This document shows positions 19,345-30,600 of a stretch of DNA of 64,000 bases, piece after piece. The notes under the pieces were generated by a model. That model worked only from the letters and a program-made list of their open reading frames with translations, was not told the DNA's origin and searched no databases. This stretch comes from Phymatolithon calcareum (lineage: Eukaryota > Rhodophyta > Florideophyceae > Hapalidiales). A program made the translations under genes and the position numbers. Location: NCBI GenBank assembly GCA_977006965.1, contig OZ345383.1, forward strand, positions 434,001 to 498,000, in the 5' to 3' direction. The number at the start of each line of letters is the position of its first letter. The first letter of the stretch is position 1.

Positions 19345-21840
19345 CTATTGGCGCACGTAGAACAGAAGATACCCATCCCGCTCGCGATCCTCTTGATAGA
19401 ACTCATTTTCTTCGTGTTCAGTGACTGACATGTCATCAAAACATATCCACTTTGATCCAGGCTGCGCGATGTCAGTCACATAATGACCATACGCCGCACT
19501 GAGAGAGCAATGCCGAATCACACTATGAAGCGCATATTTCGCCTCCCCGTTTGACGTCGCCTCATTTCCTTGCGGCGCAAAAGCTCTTTGAACAAGCTTG
19601 TCTGCATCGCTCATATCTGCACTGGCCGCTGTCTCCTGATTGGTTCTAGTCCAGGCGTTGGCCGGCACTGATGTCCGGGGCCTCTTCCACGGGGATTCCG
19701 CACCCGCCTCATCAAGTCGCGGTCTCTTTCTCGGGGAGTCTGCGTTCAGTTGATCTACGTTCACACGCTTGTTTCCGACAACAGCGGTACGTGAGAGAAC
19801 TGATATCTCATGATGCGATCCCAAGGACATATTCTCCGGAATTCGAACGCGATCTTTTGCTTTTTCGAAGTTGAAAACATCGGAATCGGTGGGAGACACT
19901 TTGAACCGCTTCATGTGCAGCACTAACACTCCCGGTGCCAGCGCAATTTTCGAGAGTCGAGAGGCTTGCTTTCCCTTGCACTTTTCGCAAGTCAGTTCCA
20001 CCGTCTCTTCCTGGAAGTACCCATTAATAAGAGAAGATAATTCATGAATGACAGACGGATCTTCACATGTCGGGATGTCGAGACTCAGGTCCCGATACAT
20101 TTCATTCCGCGGTTTCGACATATTATCGCAGCTCAAGCACTTCACAGTTTGCTCCTGGACAAGACTGAAGTGTTTCTTGACCGGGCATTCGTCAATATCT
20201 GAAGCGGTTTCTTCTGCGATGACGTCAAGTAGTCTTGTGAAAAATTCATGGGCATCCTGTTGTAGGGTTCCTTGAAACACGGGGAAATGACGTCCAATTT
20301 CTGCCTGTACCTTCTTGGGACACAACGCTTTGCCCTCTGCTTGCATGTCCGCCAGCTCTAAAATTGCGCAGGAGAGGCCAGCTTCCTTGTCTGATGCTTC
20401 AACAAGCTCACGAAGATCTTGAATGAAAAGCTTGGAATGCAAGATAACTTGAACGACGGCAGCCAAATAGCATGTATTTCCAACGTTGCGTACGCCCGTG
20501 ATTGCTGAAAATTCCCCATTCAACCCCGTTGGACTAGGTGTGCCAAAAGACTCGTTAAATTCTTCCAGAGATGCAGAGTCAAATGGTTCCGGTGTTCTGG
20601 CGCGCGGCTCGTCGAATGTTTGCAGGGGATCCTCCGTAATGCGCTGTGGAGAGTTCCCTAATGGCTGTGGTTCCTCCGTAATCCGATCTGGGGAATATCT
20701 CAACGACAAAGGAGCCTCAGTAACTGGGTCAGGGGATTTTGTTAGAGAATAAGAATCCACATGCGGCGCAACGTCGAATGGCTCTGGCTTATTCAACTGA
20801 GATTTGGTTTCAGTCCTGGGCGAAGACTCGGCCGCTTCGTCGAAATCCGCAGACAGTTTCCTTGAAACTACAGCAGGACTAACGTCTCCGTTCCCAAGCC
20901 GAGAGCCGTAAGGGTCAATTGACGGGACAATCCAAGATTCCTTCATCTTCGAATAAGTTGACGCCTTCAGAGCCTTCCGTGAAGCCTCGCGCTCCCTGCC
21001 CGTGGTTCCCTTGCGCACTTTCATAGACTTGACAACGTTGTTACGTTTCGGAGCAAGATCAGTAAGGTCAGCCGGTTTTCCAACAAGTAGAGATGCAAAC
21101 GCGCCTTTTCCGGAAACTTGAGGATTGTGACTTCCAGCGCTACTGTCCCTCTGCCTCATGGCGCTTAGATTGCGTCGTCCTTGTCCTCGGGGCATTTGTG
21201 CTGGTGCGGAACCGCGGCGCAGCAGAGGGTCATTTTGCGGAGGTGGGGGTGCACTCGCTCTCTTGCCGAAAAGGGAACCGGCAAGAAACTTTGAAGCCGA
21301 GCCCTGTTTGCGATAGTCATCCTTGTCCTTCACCACTGGGCTCTTTTGATGCTTGTGCTCGTCAGCGGCGACCTTCAGGGCATCCCACATTAACTTGACG
21401 TCTTCTTTCGCCTCGCGCGGCCACTGGCGAAGGCTCACTATGCGTTTGATATCTTTCTTGCCCGCTTGAGCTTGGAAATGGATGGCGAAGGAGTCAAGGC
21501 CGAATTTTGAAACCTTGACGCAATCCTCGACTTGAAAATAGCGACCGCCGTTGGGTGACCGGCTTTTCGAGGGCGTGCTCCTGCCGCGGACTTTTACAAT
21601 ATGCAAGTTTTTCCTCCAGGCGTCGAAGCGCACCTCGACAGTATGCTCTTTACGACCATCCTCAAACAGTTTGGCGGTAAACGATACAGCTTTTCTCGAC
21701 ACGGATGCCGCTCCGGTTCTGAGACTCGGTGATGTGGACGAGCCCGCTCTTGTTGCCCGTCCTGATCGAGCCGAAGACCCGACTCTGGTCACCTGCCTCT
21801 TTGGCTCTTCTTCATCTAGGCCGTCACCGTAGAAGAACAT
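19345..21840 (-). CDS. Ubiquitin carboxyl-terminal hydrolase (USP, peptidase C19) with PH-like N-terminus
   Basis: 831 aa from ATG 21840; the frame extends 12 codons upstream only to a GTG. Residues ~38-145 look like a PH-type domain (SFTAKLFEDGRKEHTVEVRF ... WDALKVAADE), as in the USP26/29/37 group. Residues ~150-445 are low-complexity, basic then Ser/Pro-rich, with repeated SPDRITEEP-like phrases. The USP fold follows: Cys box GNTCYLAAVVQVILHS (nucleophile Cys457), GTLQQDAHEFFTRLLD, zinc-ribbon pairs CLSCDN and CEKCKG, VLHMKRF, and His box GHYVTDIAQPGSKW (His786) with FDDMSVT. All catalytic elements are present, so activity is expected. Unusual: AAV replaces the common NSx after GNTCYL. USP37-like is the best comparison, from domain order only. 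Confidence 0.9.
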   Translation of the reverse strand: MFFYGDGLDEEEPKRQVTRVGSSARSGRATRAGSSTSPSLRTGAASVSRKAVSFTAKLFEDGRKEHTVEVRFDAWRKNLHIVKVRGRSTPSKSRSPNGGRYFQVEDCVKVSKFGLDSFAIHFQAQAGKKDIKRIVSLRQWPREAKEDVKLMWDALKVAADEHKHQKSPVVKDKDDYRKQGSASKFLAGSLFGKRASAPPPPQNDPLLRRGSAPAQMPRGQGRRNLSAMRQRDSSAGSHNPQVSGKGAFASLLVGKPADLTDLAPKRNNVVKSMKVRKGTTGREREASRKALKASTYSKMKESWIVPSIDPYGSRLGNGDVSPAVVSRKLSADFDEAAESSPRTETKSQLNKPEPFDVAPHVDSYSLTKSPDPVTEAPLSLRYSPDRITEEPQPLGNSPQRITEDPLQTFDEPRARTPEPFDSASLEEFNESFGTPSPTGLNGEFSAITGVRNVGNTCYLAAVVQVILHSKLFIQDLRELVEASDKEAGLSCAILELADMQAEGKALCPKKVQAEIGRHFPVFQGTLQQDAHEFFTRLLDVIAEETASDIDECPVKKHFSLVQEQTVKCLSCDNMSKPRNEMYRDLSLDIPTCEDPSVIHELSSLINGYFQEETVELTCEKCKGKQASRLSKIALAPGVLVLHMKRFKVSPTDSDVFNFEKAKDRVRIPENMSLGSHHEISVLSRTAVVGNKRVNVDQLNADSPRKRPRLDEAGAESPWKRPRTSVPANAWTRTNQETAASADMSDADKLVQRAFAPQGNEATSNGEAKYALHSVIRHCSLSAAYGHYVTDIAQPGSKWICFDDMSVTEHEENEFYQEDRERDGYLLFYVRQ

Positions 21841-23219
21841 ATTGCACGGTTTCGCTTCGCCTACGGGCAGCTTCACCGCGATTGCCTTACCTTACGAATG
21901 ACGAGACAGAGGTGCGCGGAGACCACGTTGGTAGCTTCGGGATTGGGTAGAAGGCAAGGTTGGGTGCACTAGTGAGCAAGTGCAGAGAGTGCCGGCGGTG
22001 TGATGATGCGAGGTGATGAGATAGCGAAATTTTTGGGCCAGGGGGGAATTTACGGATGCACGTGGTTATGGTCCTATACTGTAGTGACGATATGCTCGGC
22101 AATCGCCGATAGAAAGAAAAACGGCGGGAAAAACTTAAAATTTTGGTTGTTTTTCACAAAGGCTATCATATTACTCTATATTTTGGAAGTTTCGTGGCCC
22201 TTCGCCATTTTGCTTTTCGCCCCTTTTTGGCGCCAGATTTTACATGTTCAGCAAATACGGACTGTAAGCATGATATAATTTGCCGCAGTTCCTCAATTTA
22301 TTTTAAAAAATTTTATATTTTTAAATTTAGCCGCAACATGATAGATAGATTCAGGAGGCTTCCACCAATTATTTATGCGCAAGACGCTCTTGCCCAATTA
22401 GAAACATTTCTCATTGCCTCTTGATCTCAAAATCTTGATTGAGAACCACATGACTGCAGTCATAAAAACTAGTCTTATGACTATTTTAATCTAATGTTAA
22501 AAATAATATTAATATAATTATATTTCTTAGTTTTCCATATTCTTGTGCGGCACCTGCAGCCAGCAGTGCAGTTAAAGAGCTGCGCTGTAGAGGTCCAGTG
22601 AGAGCAGCACCTCGGCACTGCGGCGAGATGCATGCGCGCAGACGAATAGCTCGTGCATGCATCATTCTTGCTGCAATGAGGAACTACCGTGGCGCTTGCG
22701 AAGCAGTTGGGCATCGCGCTTTGTGGATGTGTTGAGCTCGACCTAAGTTAGAACGATTTGTTGTTTCTGATAAGACTCTACTCGCTTCCCGAATGTAGGC
22801 TTGCATAAAATGCGCTATGCGTAATATGCATTCGAATTCAAAGACGACTGATGCTCCCACTACTGCAGGGACCAGAAGATTACTTTCTGTCGCGGTCGAG
22901 TTCTTCCGCGCTGTGACTGTTTCGCCTGATTTAAAATCAGAGGTATCACGATGTGCTTTCTTTTGCACTTCCGCATTCATTTCTCGCTTCCACGTCTGGT
23001 GCGAGTGATTTGGTGACATCGCCGATATCGAGATGCATTACACCTTGGGTGCCTTACTGCACTAGTAGTGCAACCCTGGACCTAGGCAGAGGTGCAGCGA
23101 CTTAGTGGGCGTAGGTATTATTGGAAGTTGCTGTGAGATACCAAGCTTGGAATGCGATTATTCGACGTTCCGTATGCGAATCGGATACATCGAAAGCCTT
23201 CCATGTCTCGCGCAATCGT
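21841..23219. other. Intergenic, AT-rich, no gene seen
   Basis: Strongly AT-rich islands at about 22290-22340 and 22480-22530. No supported gene or RNA. Confidence 0.5.
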
Positions 23220-24131
23220 CTACGCCATCGTGAACTTACTTGCCACAAAGAGTGGCCGCAAGCACACCCCGGCATCACATCTCCTGACACAAGTAGGGCA
23301 TACATCAGCGCTCTGCGTCAGCACAGGCGAAGTTATTCTGAAGTGCGTCAGCCGAAATGACTGAGTTGTCGCCCACGGCGAAAAATGCCGTGCCAGTAGG
23401 AGAATGTCCTGCGCTGGGTGGAGATACACAAACGAGTGTCCGTTTTGACTCAGCAAGTTGTCTGTGAGGGTTGTGTGCGCGGTGTCGGAGATTTCGAGAA
23501 GCCATGCACTTAAGTGCATGATGTACTTGTTTCTCCAAATCGCAGATACCGCGGCCGCCGCCCTCGCCAATCCGCGGTCAAGCATGATGCTTGAGCACGG
23601 ATTGGTGCCACATGGTACGATAGGAAAGCGTCTCTTAAGGACTCCACGGCTCGGCAGACGTGCGAGACGGCACTCGGCAGTGCATAAATGAGCCACGTGT
23701 ACGGATTGTGAGCCGCGACGAGTTGCTGCAGAATGCCCACGTATTTGTCCAACAGGAAACCCCGAAGCGTCTCCACGCAGAGTGAGCACGTTAACGAACA
23801 CGTTGTCACTCAATTTTTTAAGTGCGCTAGTGCTGATGAAGGGCGTCCAGAATGCAAGGTGGTGAGATATGACAACAAATCTGCGAGAAGATGATGAAAG
23901 CACAACAATCGTAAGTGCCTTCGAAAAGTGTCCTTTATTCCCTGCGAGCAAAGAGGCGACAATAGGCACCGACAAAGACGAAAAAGTCGATGTATTCGAT
24001 ACAATAAAAACCAATAACTTAATAACTAACCTAAAGCAACTGCATGCACGACCGCAATCTATCTCGAAAATCAGCACACCAACCCCGCGGGAAAAAAACC
24101 TCGCACAAAGAAATAAAATAAGAAGCACCAT
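23220..24131 (-). CDS. Uncertain 303-aa open frame with hydrophobic N-terminus
   Basis: Opens at ATG 24131, immediately beyond the stop of the upstream gene at 24135. The N-terminus (MVLLILFLCARFF, then VIKLLVFIV) could be a membrane anchor; the rest is Ser/His/Arg-rich with no motif I know. An opposing frame also reads open from 23869, so base composition may be keeping both strands open. A frame this long is unlikely but possible by chance, and it could be the 3' UTR of the neighbour. Confidence 0.22.
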   Translation of the reverse strand: MVLLILFLCARFFSRGVGVLIFEIDCGRACSCFRLVIKLLVFIVSNTSTFSSLSVPIVASLLAGNKGHFSKALTIVVLSSSSRRFVVISHHLAFWTPFISTSALKKLSDNVFVNVLTLRGDASGFPVGQIRGHSAATRRGSQSVHVAHLCTAECRLARLPSRGVLKRRFPIVPCGTNPCSSIMLDRGLARAAAAVSAIWRNKYIMHLSAWLLEISDTAHTTLTDNLLSQNGHSFVYLHPAQDILLLARHFSPWATTQSFRLTHFRITSPVLTQSADVCPTCVRRCDAGVCLRPLFVASKFTMA

Positions 24132-24134
24132 AAA

Positions 24135-24881
24135 TCACACACACTGCCCGGGCTGCAGTTCATGCGGATGCAGTCTGCGCGCAATGGATCTCAGCGCGGC
24201 GGAGAAGGGGCGCTGCGAGCCACGCAACGGAGCGACAAAAGTGGTGGTCGGCGCGGAAGACAAAGACTGTCTGGCGGCGGGGCGGGCGAATAGTTTCGGA
24301 CGCGCGGCGTGCGGCGAGCGTTCTCCAGATGCGAGCGCGAGGCGCCGACGCTCAAGCGAGGAGTCGAGCCGTGCTGTCGGACGTATTTCGTCCACGCCGG
24401 CGAGACGTCGCGTTTGCAGCGAGAAGTCCAGACTGTTCGGCGGGGTGCACAGGTCAAAGTCATCAGCATTGTCGTCGTCGGCGTGCGCGCAGGGTGCGGC
24501 TTCCGTGCCGCGTTCTTGAGCGATGGGGTGCGGCTGCGATTCGGTTACAAAGGTGGCCGATGGCGGACATTCTTCGGCGGAATGCATGCCGCTGCTCGCG
24601 CGGCAGGCGCAGTCGGCGGGGCAAGGCATGTCGGATTGCATGTCGCGGTGCGCGGCGCGACGGTGAAGTGGATGATGGGGAACGGGCTGATCGTGTACGG
24701 CGGAGCGGGAATTCGATCGCGACCACGCGGTTGAAGAAGTTCTGCAACAGTGAGTTAAATGCACATGGCAGTTATGCGTTAGCCAGTGCGGGCCGCGCCG
24801 TGAGGTTTATTACACAGTGCGCCGTGGTCCCGCTGTCCACTCCATGCCGGGCCGGCGTCCTTTGGCGCCGAACAGTATCAT
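24135..24881 (-). CDS. Hypothetical 224-aa protein, two exons
   Basis: Coding sequence proposed as join(24135..24741, 24814..24881) on the minus strand. Exon 1 starts MILFGAKGRRPGMEW. The 72-nt intron (24813-24742) starts GTAATA, contains GCTAAC and TTAAC, and ends CTGTTGCAG. Phase 2 joining keeps the frame, and the total is an exact multiple of three. The product has a His/Arg/Pro-rich first half, an acidic patch (DDDNADDFDL), then an Arg/Ser/Ala-rich tail with phrases such as PPNSLDFSLQTRRL. No domain recognised. The segment is much more GC-rich than its surroundings, as expected for coding DNA, but that also keeps the opposite strand open (23869-24519). Without transcripts the strand choice rests on the intron signals. 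Confidence 0.45.
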
Positions 24882-26419
24882 ATGTGGACCATTGAGGGGT
24901 GGATAGCTCATGATGGGTTTTGCCACGTACGGTTTGTGTATTTGGTCAGCAAGTGAGACATCATACAGGGAATGGGTTTTGCCCTTCCACGAATATCATT
25001 TCCGAGTATCAAATATCGAGTAGTGTTGGGCGTTGAAAATGTATTCCTGAGGGTACACGTGTTGAGGGAGAATATTGCAAATTGAAACGGAAATTAAATT
25101 GTGGAGTGGCTGACGAAGGGGATGAGTACAGTAATTGTTCTTGCTGATGTGCTGATCGGATAAGTTCTGATTATCAGGCGCCGACATAAGAGTGCGTCAT
25201 GCATACAGAGCTGTGTATGCAGCATTGTATTGGTTAGAGCGACATGCGCAGAATTGGCTGATTTAAATTGAATTCAAACGCCGGCGGCCGCGCGGACAGG
25301 ACCCACTTGCCCTTTTCTCATTGGCGTGCACACCGGTAAAGGTTCGCTCTCGGCTCGGATTTGAAACCAGATACAGGACGTTACAGTACTGCATGATACA
25401 GTACAGTTTGACTCGACATTGTGTTTCAATGAACTGCCCCTCCAACGGCAGCTTCAGGACCTGTGCCGTGTTTTTCATATTTGTTGCGCATGGTGAGTCA
25501 GGTGGGCCAGCATGACATCATTGTCCTGCGCGGTTTGAAAGCGATGGCCGTCCCAACGCAGGCAGCGCAAACGACGATACAGTGCAGTACGGTCAATTCG
25601 CGCTCTGAGCGGGATGTATCATACTGCACAGAGATTCGCGATTGAAGATCATCTCTTGCGGCGTGATTTGAAATGGGAAGCAAAAAAGTGCACCGGAAGC
25701 ACCAAATCTTAAGATCAATATGCGAAGCAGAGCGCTTTGAAATGCCCTGTATCATACAGTACGTGTATCATACTGTGTGCAATATTCGGAAGCAGATGCC
25801 CTTCTGCCAAAATTGTTTCAAATCGCAGGGCTGGAGCCCTGTGATGTTTTCCGACAAACCGTAACTTCGGCCGTGGTGAGGGGCCGCGAGGGACAGCTTC
25901 TTGCTTCCAGCATTCTTGTCTACGCAATTCATTCATTTAATCATTTTGCCTTTTCGCCTAGTGGGGCTAGCAGCAATTCGAGGGTCTAACTTTCTTCCAT
26001 TCTATCCTATCGTTAGCGAGTTTGACTGCGGCTTGCACGTCTCATTCAGGTACAGTACGTCACCAAAGAGTGATTCTGGCGTTGGTCTGAAGCATTGTAT
26101 ACGCAATGCTTATGTGAGGTCAACGTCGGCAGATCATTACTCTAAACAGAAAAGTTTGCGAATGGCCAGCATCGCAGGTATCAATGTGTGCGCACGGTTC
26201 AGAATGCGTTTGCCTCATACTGTAGGATACAGGATTATACTGTAGGTTGCAGCTTCAACGAACACTGTATCGCTCTCACCAATCGACTGTAAGCGATCCC
26301 CAGGAAGGCCAAGCATTCTACAGTACTCCCTGCCGTCCTCTCCTCAAGGAATACTGTACAGCACACTGTATGTTTATGGTTTTATGGTAGAACCTGTGGC
26401 CCCCATGACGTGGGGGACG
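24882..26419. other. Intergenic region rich in TACAGTA/TACTGTA motifs
   Basis: No gene seen. Between 25.38 and 26.37 kb there are many copies of TACAGTA/TACTGTA-like words and of the longer GTATCATACWGT (e.g. 25616, 25749, 25763, and inverted at 25394). No terminal repeats delimit a single element. Confidence 0.5.
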
Positions 26420-27205
26420 GGGGATATTTGATGATTTTATTTTTGAGAGCTCCCAAAGCCTCACCTTGGAGTAACGGGGCAGCTCTTGCATAATCTCTAC
26501 GCTATAGTCATCTGGCTGCTCAAAACGTTCTTGATTTGTAATTCTCTCCCAGCAAGAGCTCCTGTGAGTCTCTTGCACTCAAACTCAATTTCTGTACTCA
26601 TCTTCGATGACGCTAGAGTACGTTGAAAGGCGACTAGTTCGACCACCGCGGTAATCCCACAGTAAGCACCCAACACTGATTTCCTTCAAAGGGGTGCTCG
26701 GTTGAATGTCAACCTTAGGCACCTTAAACGTGTTGTTCTTTCTCCTATGTAAAGGATCCCTGGTAGCTTGCCTTCAATAGGAATCTTCATTGATCTGCCT
26801 TCTTCTTCCTTTTCCCATACCTTAATTGTTTCTTCTCTCCTCCTCTTCTTCGTGACAGATCCCTCCTGGGCTTTCTGAAGGGCTTGTCGCAAGTCTTCAT
26901 ACATCTTGAGATATTCAATATCCTTCATTGCTTCCTTTACGTCCTCATCTCTTCCAACGTACTCTTCTGTTTCTTCAAGGCGCTTTTTGTGCCTTACCAG
27001 GCTTAATGCAAACCTTTCTGCTTGATGACGTCTCCTCATCTTTGGTGGTCCCAGTCGGCACAGAACTCGCATTCGGTTCCGGCGGTGTTCGGCATACTTT
27101 CCGAAAACATTCTTGTAGAACAAGCCCTCTGCCGATTCGATTGCCGAGAGCAATCGATTTGTCATTGGAGTAACGTGTAACGCATACTCCCATTTCGGGA
27201 CGCGG
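26420..27205 (-). mobile_element. Non-LTR retrotransposon (LINE) C-terminal fragment L1
   Basis: Minus-strand frame 27165-26686 gives TNRLLSAIESAEGLFYKNVFGKY...RMRVLCRLGPPKMRRRHQAERFALSL, the post-RT region shared with the copies at 27.9, 33.4 and 34.6-35.7 kb. Upstream bases extend the match (PKWEYALHVTPM). The 3' end has the family tail (TTTGGGAGCTCTCAAAAATAAAATC then CCCCC). The RT core is absent, so this is a 5'-truncated dead copy. Confidence 0.75.
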
Positions 27206-27869
27206 GGGACGGAGACAACTAACGCTGTATTGGATATCTTGCTCGCACAGTATTACAACGAAAGGACGCCTATGATCGCTGAGAAGCGGCTTTAAAGCCG
27301 AAAAAAGGGGAAAAATAAAAAACACAGTTAAGTTGGGACTGATTGCCATTGACAACTCGGGACATGGATCTCTCGTGTGGAACAGAACATCTCTTAACCT
27401 TATTGCATCTACAGTACTGTATCGTCCTCCCGATAATACCCAATCCGTTTGCAGCGCATTTTCAGGAGCATGCATCACCCAGGCACACGCTGTCTTGGAG
27501 AGCAATTACAGCATACCACTCGCAATCTTAACGCAGACGAAATGCGTCCATCTCAGCCCGCCCAGGACACGTCTTCAATGCCACATGGACTTCCACAGAG
27601 TTAGACTGACAGAGGTGCTGCTCACGCTACTGGTAAAGGCATTATCAGAGGAATATTACAGTGGCTGATAGACCCGTTACCTTTTGAGCATTAGTCGTTA
27701 TGTAAGCACATGCTGGGTCTCTGCAGATTGAAACTACTCAGGACCACTCATTTAAGGCGGTCTGTTCAATCATCCCTTAGCGATTTGTGAAATGCTTGTA
27801 GAGTGATAAGCGACTTGAATCATATTCTAGCCCGGTCACTAAACGCACGAAATTGTAAGGATGCATGGG

Positions 27870-28535
27870 CTCGGGAGCGCGAGTGTCAGGAATACCACGT
27901 AGACCGCCTTCAGCATGCTCCAGACTAAGGTTTGCCTTAAGCTTGGTAAGACGGAAGAAGTACCTTGAGCTCGTAGAAGAATACCAAGGAATAGAAGAAG
28001 ATCTGGAAGATGTATCAAAGGATATTGGGCATCTTAGAGAAGAGGAACACCTCATCGAAGCTCTAAAACAAGCAGAAGAAGGTATGGTATCAAAAACCGG
28101 ACGCATACGGGAAGCAGCAAAAATATGGACGTTGGAAGAAGAGGGATGGACAGTTAAAATCCAGGTCGACAAGCCGAATGAACTACCAGAAGTGTTACGT
28201 ACAAGGGCCAGAACTGCGCGGATGAGATGCCTGAGATTTCTTTTCAACAGAGCTCCTTTGTGGAGAAAATCAGTTTTAGCGAAGTACTTTGGGCCTGGTG
28301 CTGTGGTTGAGCTCGTTGTGCTCCAACACACACTACGGTGCATGAAGATGGACCAAGAAACAGAATATGAATGCGAAAGACTCACTCGAGCCCTCACAGG
28401 GAGAGAAATTCGGATTAAGGAGATATTAGGAGGCTATTAGAGAGATGAATGTGGAAGACAGCGAGAACTGCCCTGTTAATCAAATTGAGGTTTTGGGAGG
28501 TTTTACAATAAATCAACATATAACCCCCAATACCA
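27870..28535 (+). mobile_element. LINE C-terminal fragment L2
   Basis: Open frame to 28440 encodes RFALSLVRRKKYLELVEEYQG...RLTRALTGREIRIKEILGGY, then the family 3' tail (GTTAATCAAATTGAGGTTTTG, AATAAATCAACATATAACCCCC). Nearly identical to the minus-strand copy ending at 34.5 kb, forming a long inverted pair. 5'-truncated. Confidence 0.78.
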
Positions 28536-28959
28536 CGTAGAAATGGAACGCGAGGCCCACTACTTAATAAACGCGTATGTATCGAAAATATGTGAAGAAA
28601 ACCAAGGTTGGAGACCCGATCGATGTTTCTTCTTTGCCACGGGTGATATAAAATTACCTGAAGAACGATCAACAATGGTACCCCATCATTCGTGCATGCA
28701 ATTTGGAGAGGCTGGTTTCTATTCCATTCTCCCCAGTTATTCGAAAGAGACGACGCTTGGTCGCCTAATGTACTATTTTCTTCACACTCAAACCCTACAC
28801 TAACACAGTGCGGTTCCCTGAAAAGTGTTGGCCTGGAATCCCTATTGTGGTGTTAAGCAGTAATGGCTTCTTGATTAATATTCTAAACCGTACACCACAC
28901 GTTGACGACGTATGTACTCACGTTTTCACAGCTCGGCTTAAACCGGTTACAGTTGCCGT

Positions 28960-29445
28960 TTGCTTACAGCAGGGAATTCGTTTCAAAAGTCTCTATCTAC
29001 TACTCACGAACACGTCACTACCGCTCCCGCTTCTCTCACTCCTCTGGAGAGCCTCAATCGTCTCGACTTTGATATACGGATGTGAATCCTGGAATCTTAC
29101 GAAACCAATCCTGAAAAAACTTAAAGGTACCACATCGAAGATGCTGGCCTCCATAACCAAAAGAACGATAGCCGAAGAAGTAAGAGAGCGCTCAAAGCCG
29201 GTGATACAATGGATTAAGGACCATCACTGGGGATGGCTAGGATATGTTCTGCGCATGGATGAGAATAGGCTCGTTCGCAGGATATGCGTACTCGGAACCT
29301 ACGCCTCTCTCTTTGGCGATTTACCAAACCAAGATACCGAATCGGCCATAACAAACGCCTCCGAGCACAGCAAGTGGAATCAAATGAAGCCTTATAGACG
29401 TTCTAGCCTCTTAGGGGAATAAAGAAATCATCATCATCACAGCAC
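28960..29445 (+). mobile_element. Second-family LINE C-terminal fragment
   Basis: The frame ending 29422 contains LLSLLWRASIVSTLIYGCESWNLTKPILKKLKGTTSKML and WIKDHHWGWLGYVLRMDENRLVRRICVLG, the conserved region after the RT domain in many non-LTR elements (StlLYGcEtW ... RlrWlGHvlRM). It ends in AATAAAGAAATCATCATCATC, a typical LINE simple-repeat tail. RT domain absent. Confidence 0.7.
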
Positions 29446-29834
29446 GGAATTCTTCAGATTCATGTAGCGTTTGTATCCGACTATGACACGACCTGCTGGA
29501 GCGGAGGTGCGATACATCGGTAGGCGATATCGCGAAAACCTCGTGAATCGTCGCCAAAAGAGCTCCTCCCGTGTCTGCTCCCATCCCCCTCACTTCCTCC
29601 CTTTCATCATTTCTTTCCCCAACTGGGATTCCGAAAATGAAAAAGCACAGAATTGGTAATGCAGAGTACCCTTAGCTGCAGTAAAGTGAACTTCGACAGC
29701 ATGGCATCGTAATCAGACTGTTAAGATTGCGAATGAGATGCTCCCGCGTAGAAAGCTTGGGATAGACACTGGAAGACGGTACCTCAGGAATGAGTGCAGT
29801 GGCAGGAGTCTTCAGGACGCCACCTTGGATATCC

Positions 29835-30600
29835 ATTTTTAGAAATGCGGTCAAGCTACGGTTTCTGGTGGACAGAGGAATACCAAAGTATTCCCTCTTT
29901 GCCCCACACTATTCAATATTTGCTTGTATGAGGGAGTCAGCGTGGTAGCGACTGAGATGGCGGAGTTGCTAGCCATACTGTTCGCCATTGGCGCGCTCCT
30001 GACGCCAAAGAACGCGGGAGAACTGCAAAAAATGGCAGGACCATCGTTGGCAGAAACTTCCGAAATGAAATGGAACATGAACGAGGAAAAAGTGGTATTC
30101 TTGAATCAAATGGTACTGCAGCGAAGAAGCTTTCGTCCTACAGTCCTCCAAATTGAAGTCTTGGCCCAAGACTCTTGGGGGTGCTCATACATAACAAAAA
30201 CAGAATGACTGGCATCAGGATGAGCAAAGCACTACAGGAAACGTGCGAACACGCTATTGCACGGCACAATGGATCGGCGGAAGTCCCATAAGCTATCCAC
30301 AAATCGGAGAACACCATGTGCCACCAAATATTTGGCTAAAGTGGGCATCGCAGAGTAGAAAGACTCAAAGGTCTTTGCAGGATAGTAAGCGCAGAGGATC
30401 TAAGCAAGTACTCACGCTCCAGGGCGTCAAGGCGCGGAAAGAAGAAGTTGCAAATCACCACAGCGGCACCCAAGGAAAGCCAGCCTGGGATGGATAGCTG
30501 TGAACGTGCAAAAATCATCGGTGAAGGATGTACCAATTTTTATAATGCTTATTCCCCTATGGGGCTAGCAAGCAGTGCTTTTTACTTTTCATCTACTTAG
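29835..30600 (+). pseudogene. Decayed reverse transcriptase fragment
   Basis: With one frameshift the start reads VDRGIPKYSL then CPTLFNICL, the RGxPQGxxLxPxLFN motif of non-LTR RTs. SEMKWNMNEEKVVFL and LGPRLLGVLIHNKNRMT follow, matching the downstream RT/thumb pattern. At least three stops or shifts break it, and no FADD box survives. Dead. Confidence 0.5.

Noticed and set aside
23869-24519. 216-aa + strand frame opposite the small GC-rich gene
   Set aside because: Its second half is the reverse complement of the better-supported spliced minus-strand gene, and it has no intron or domain support.
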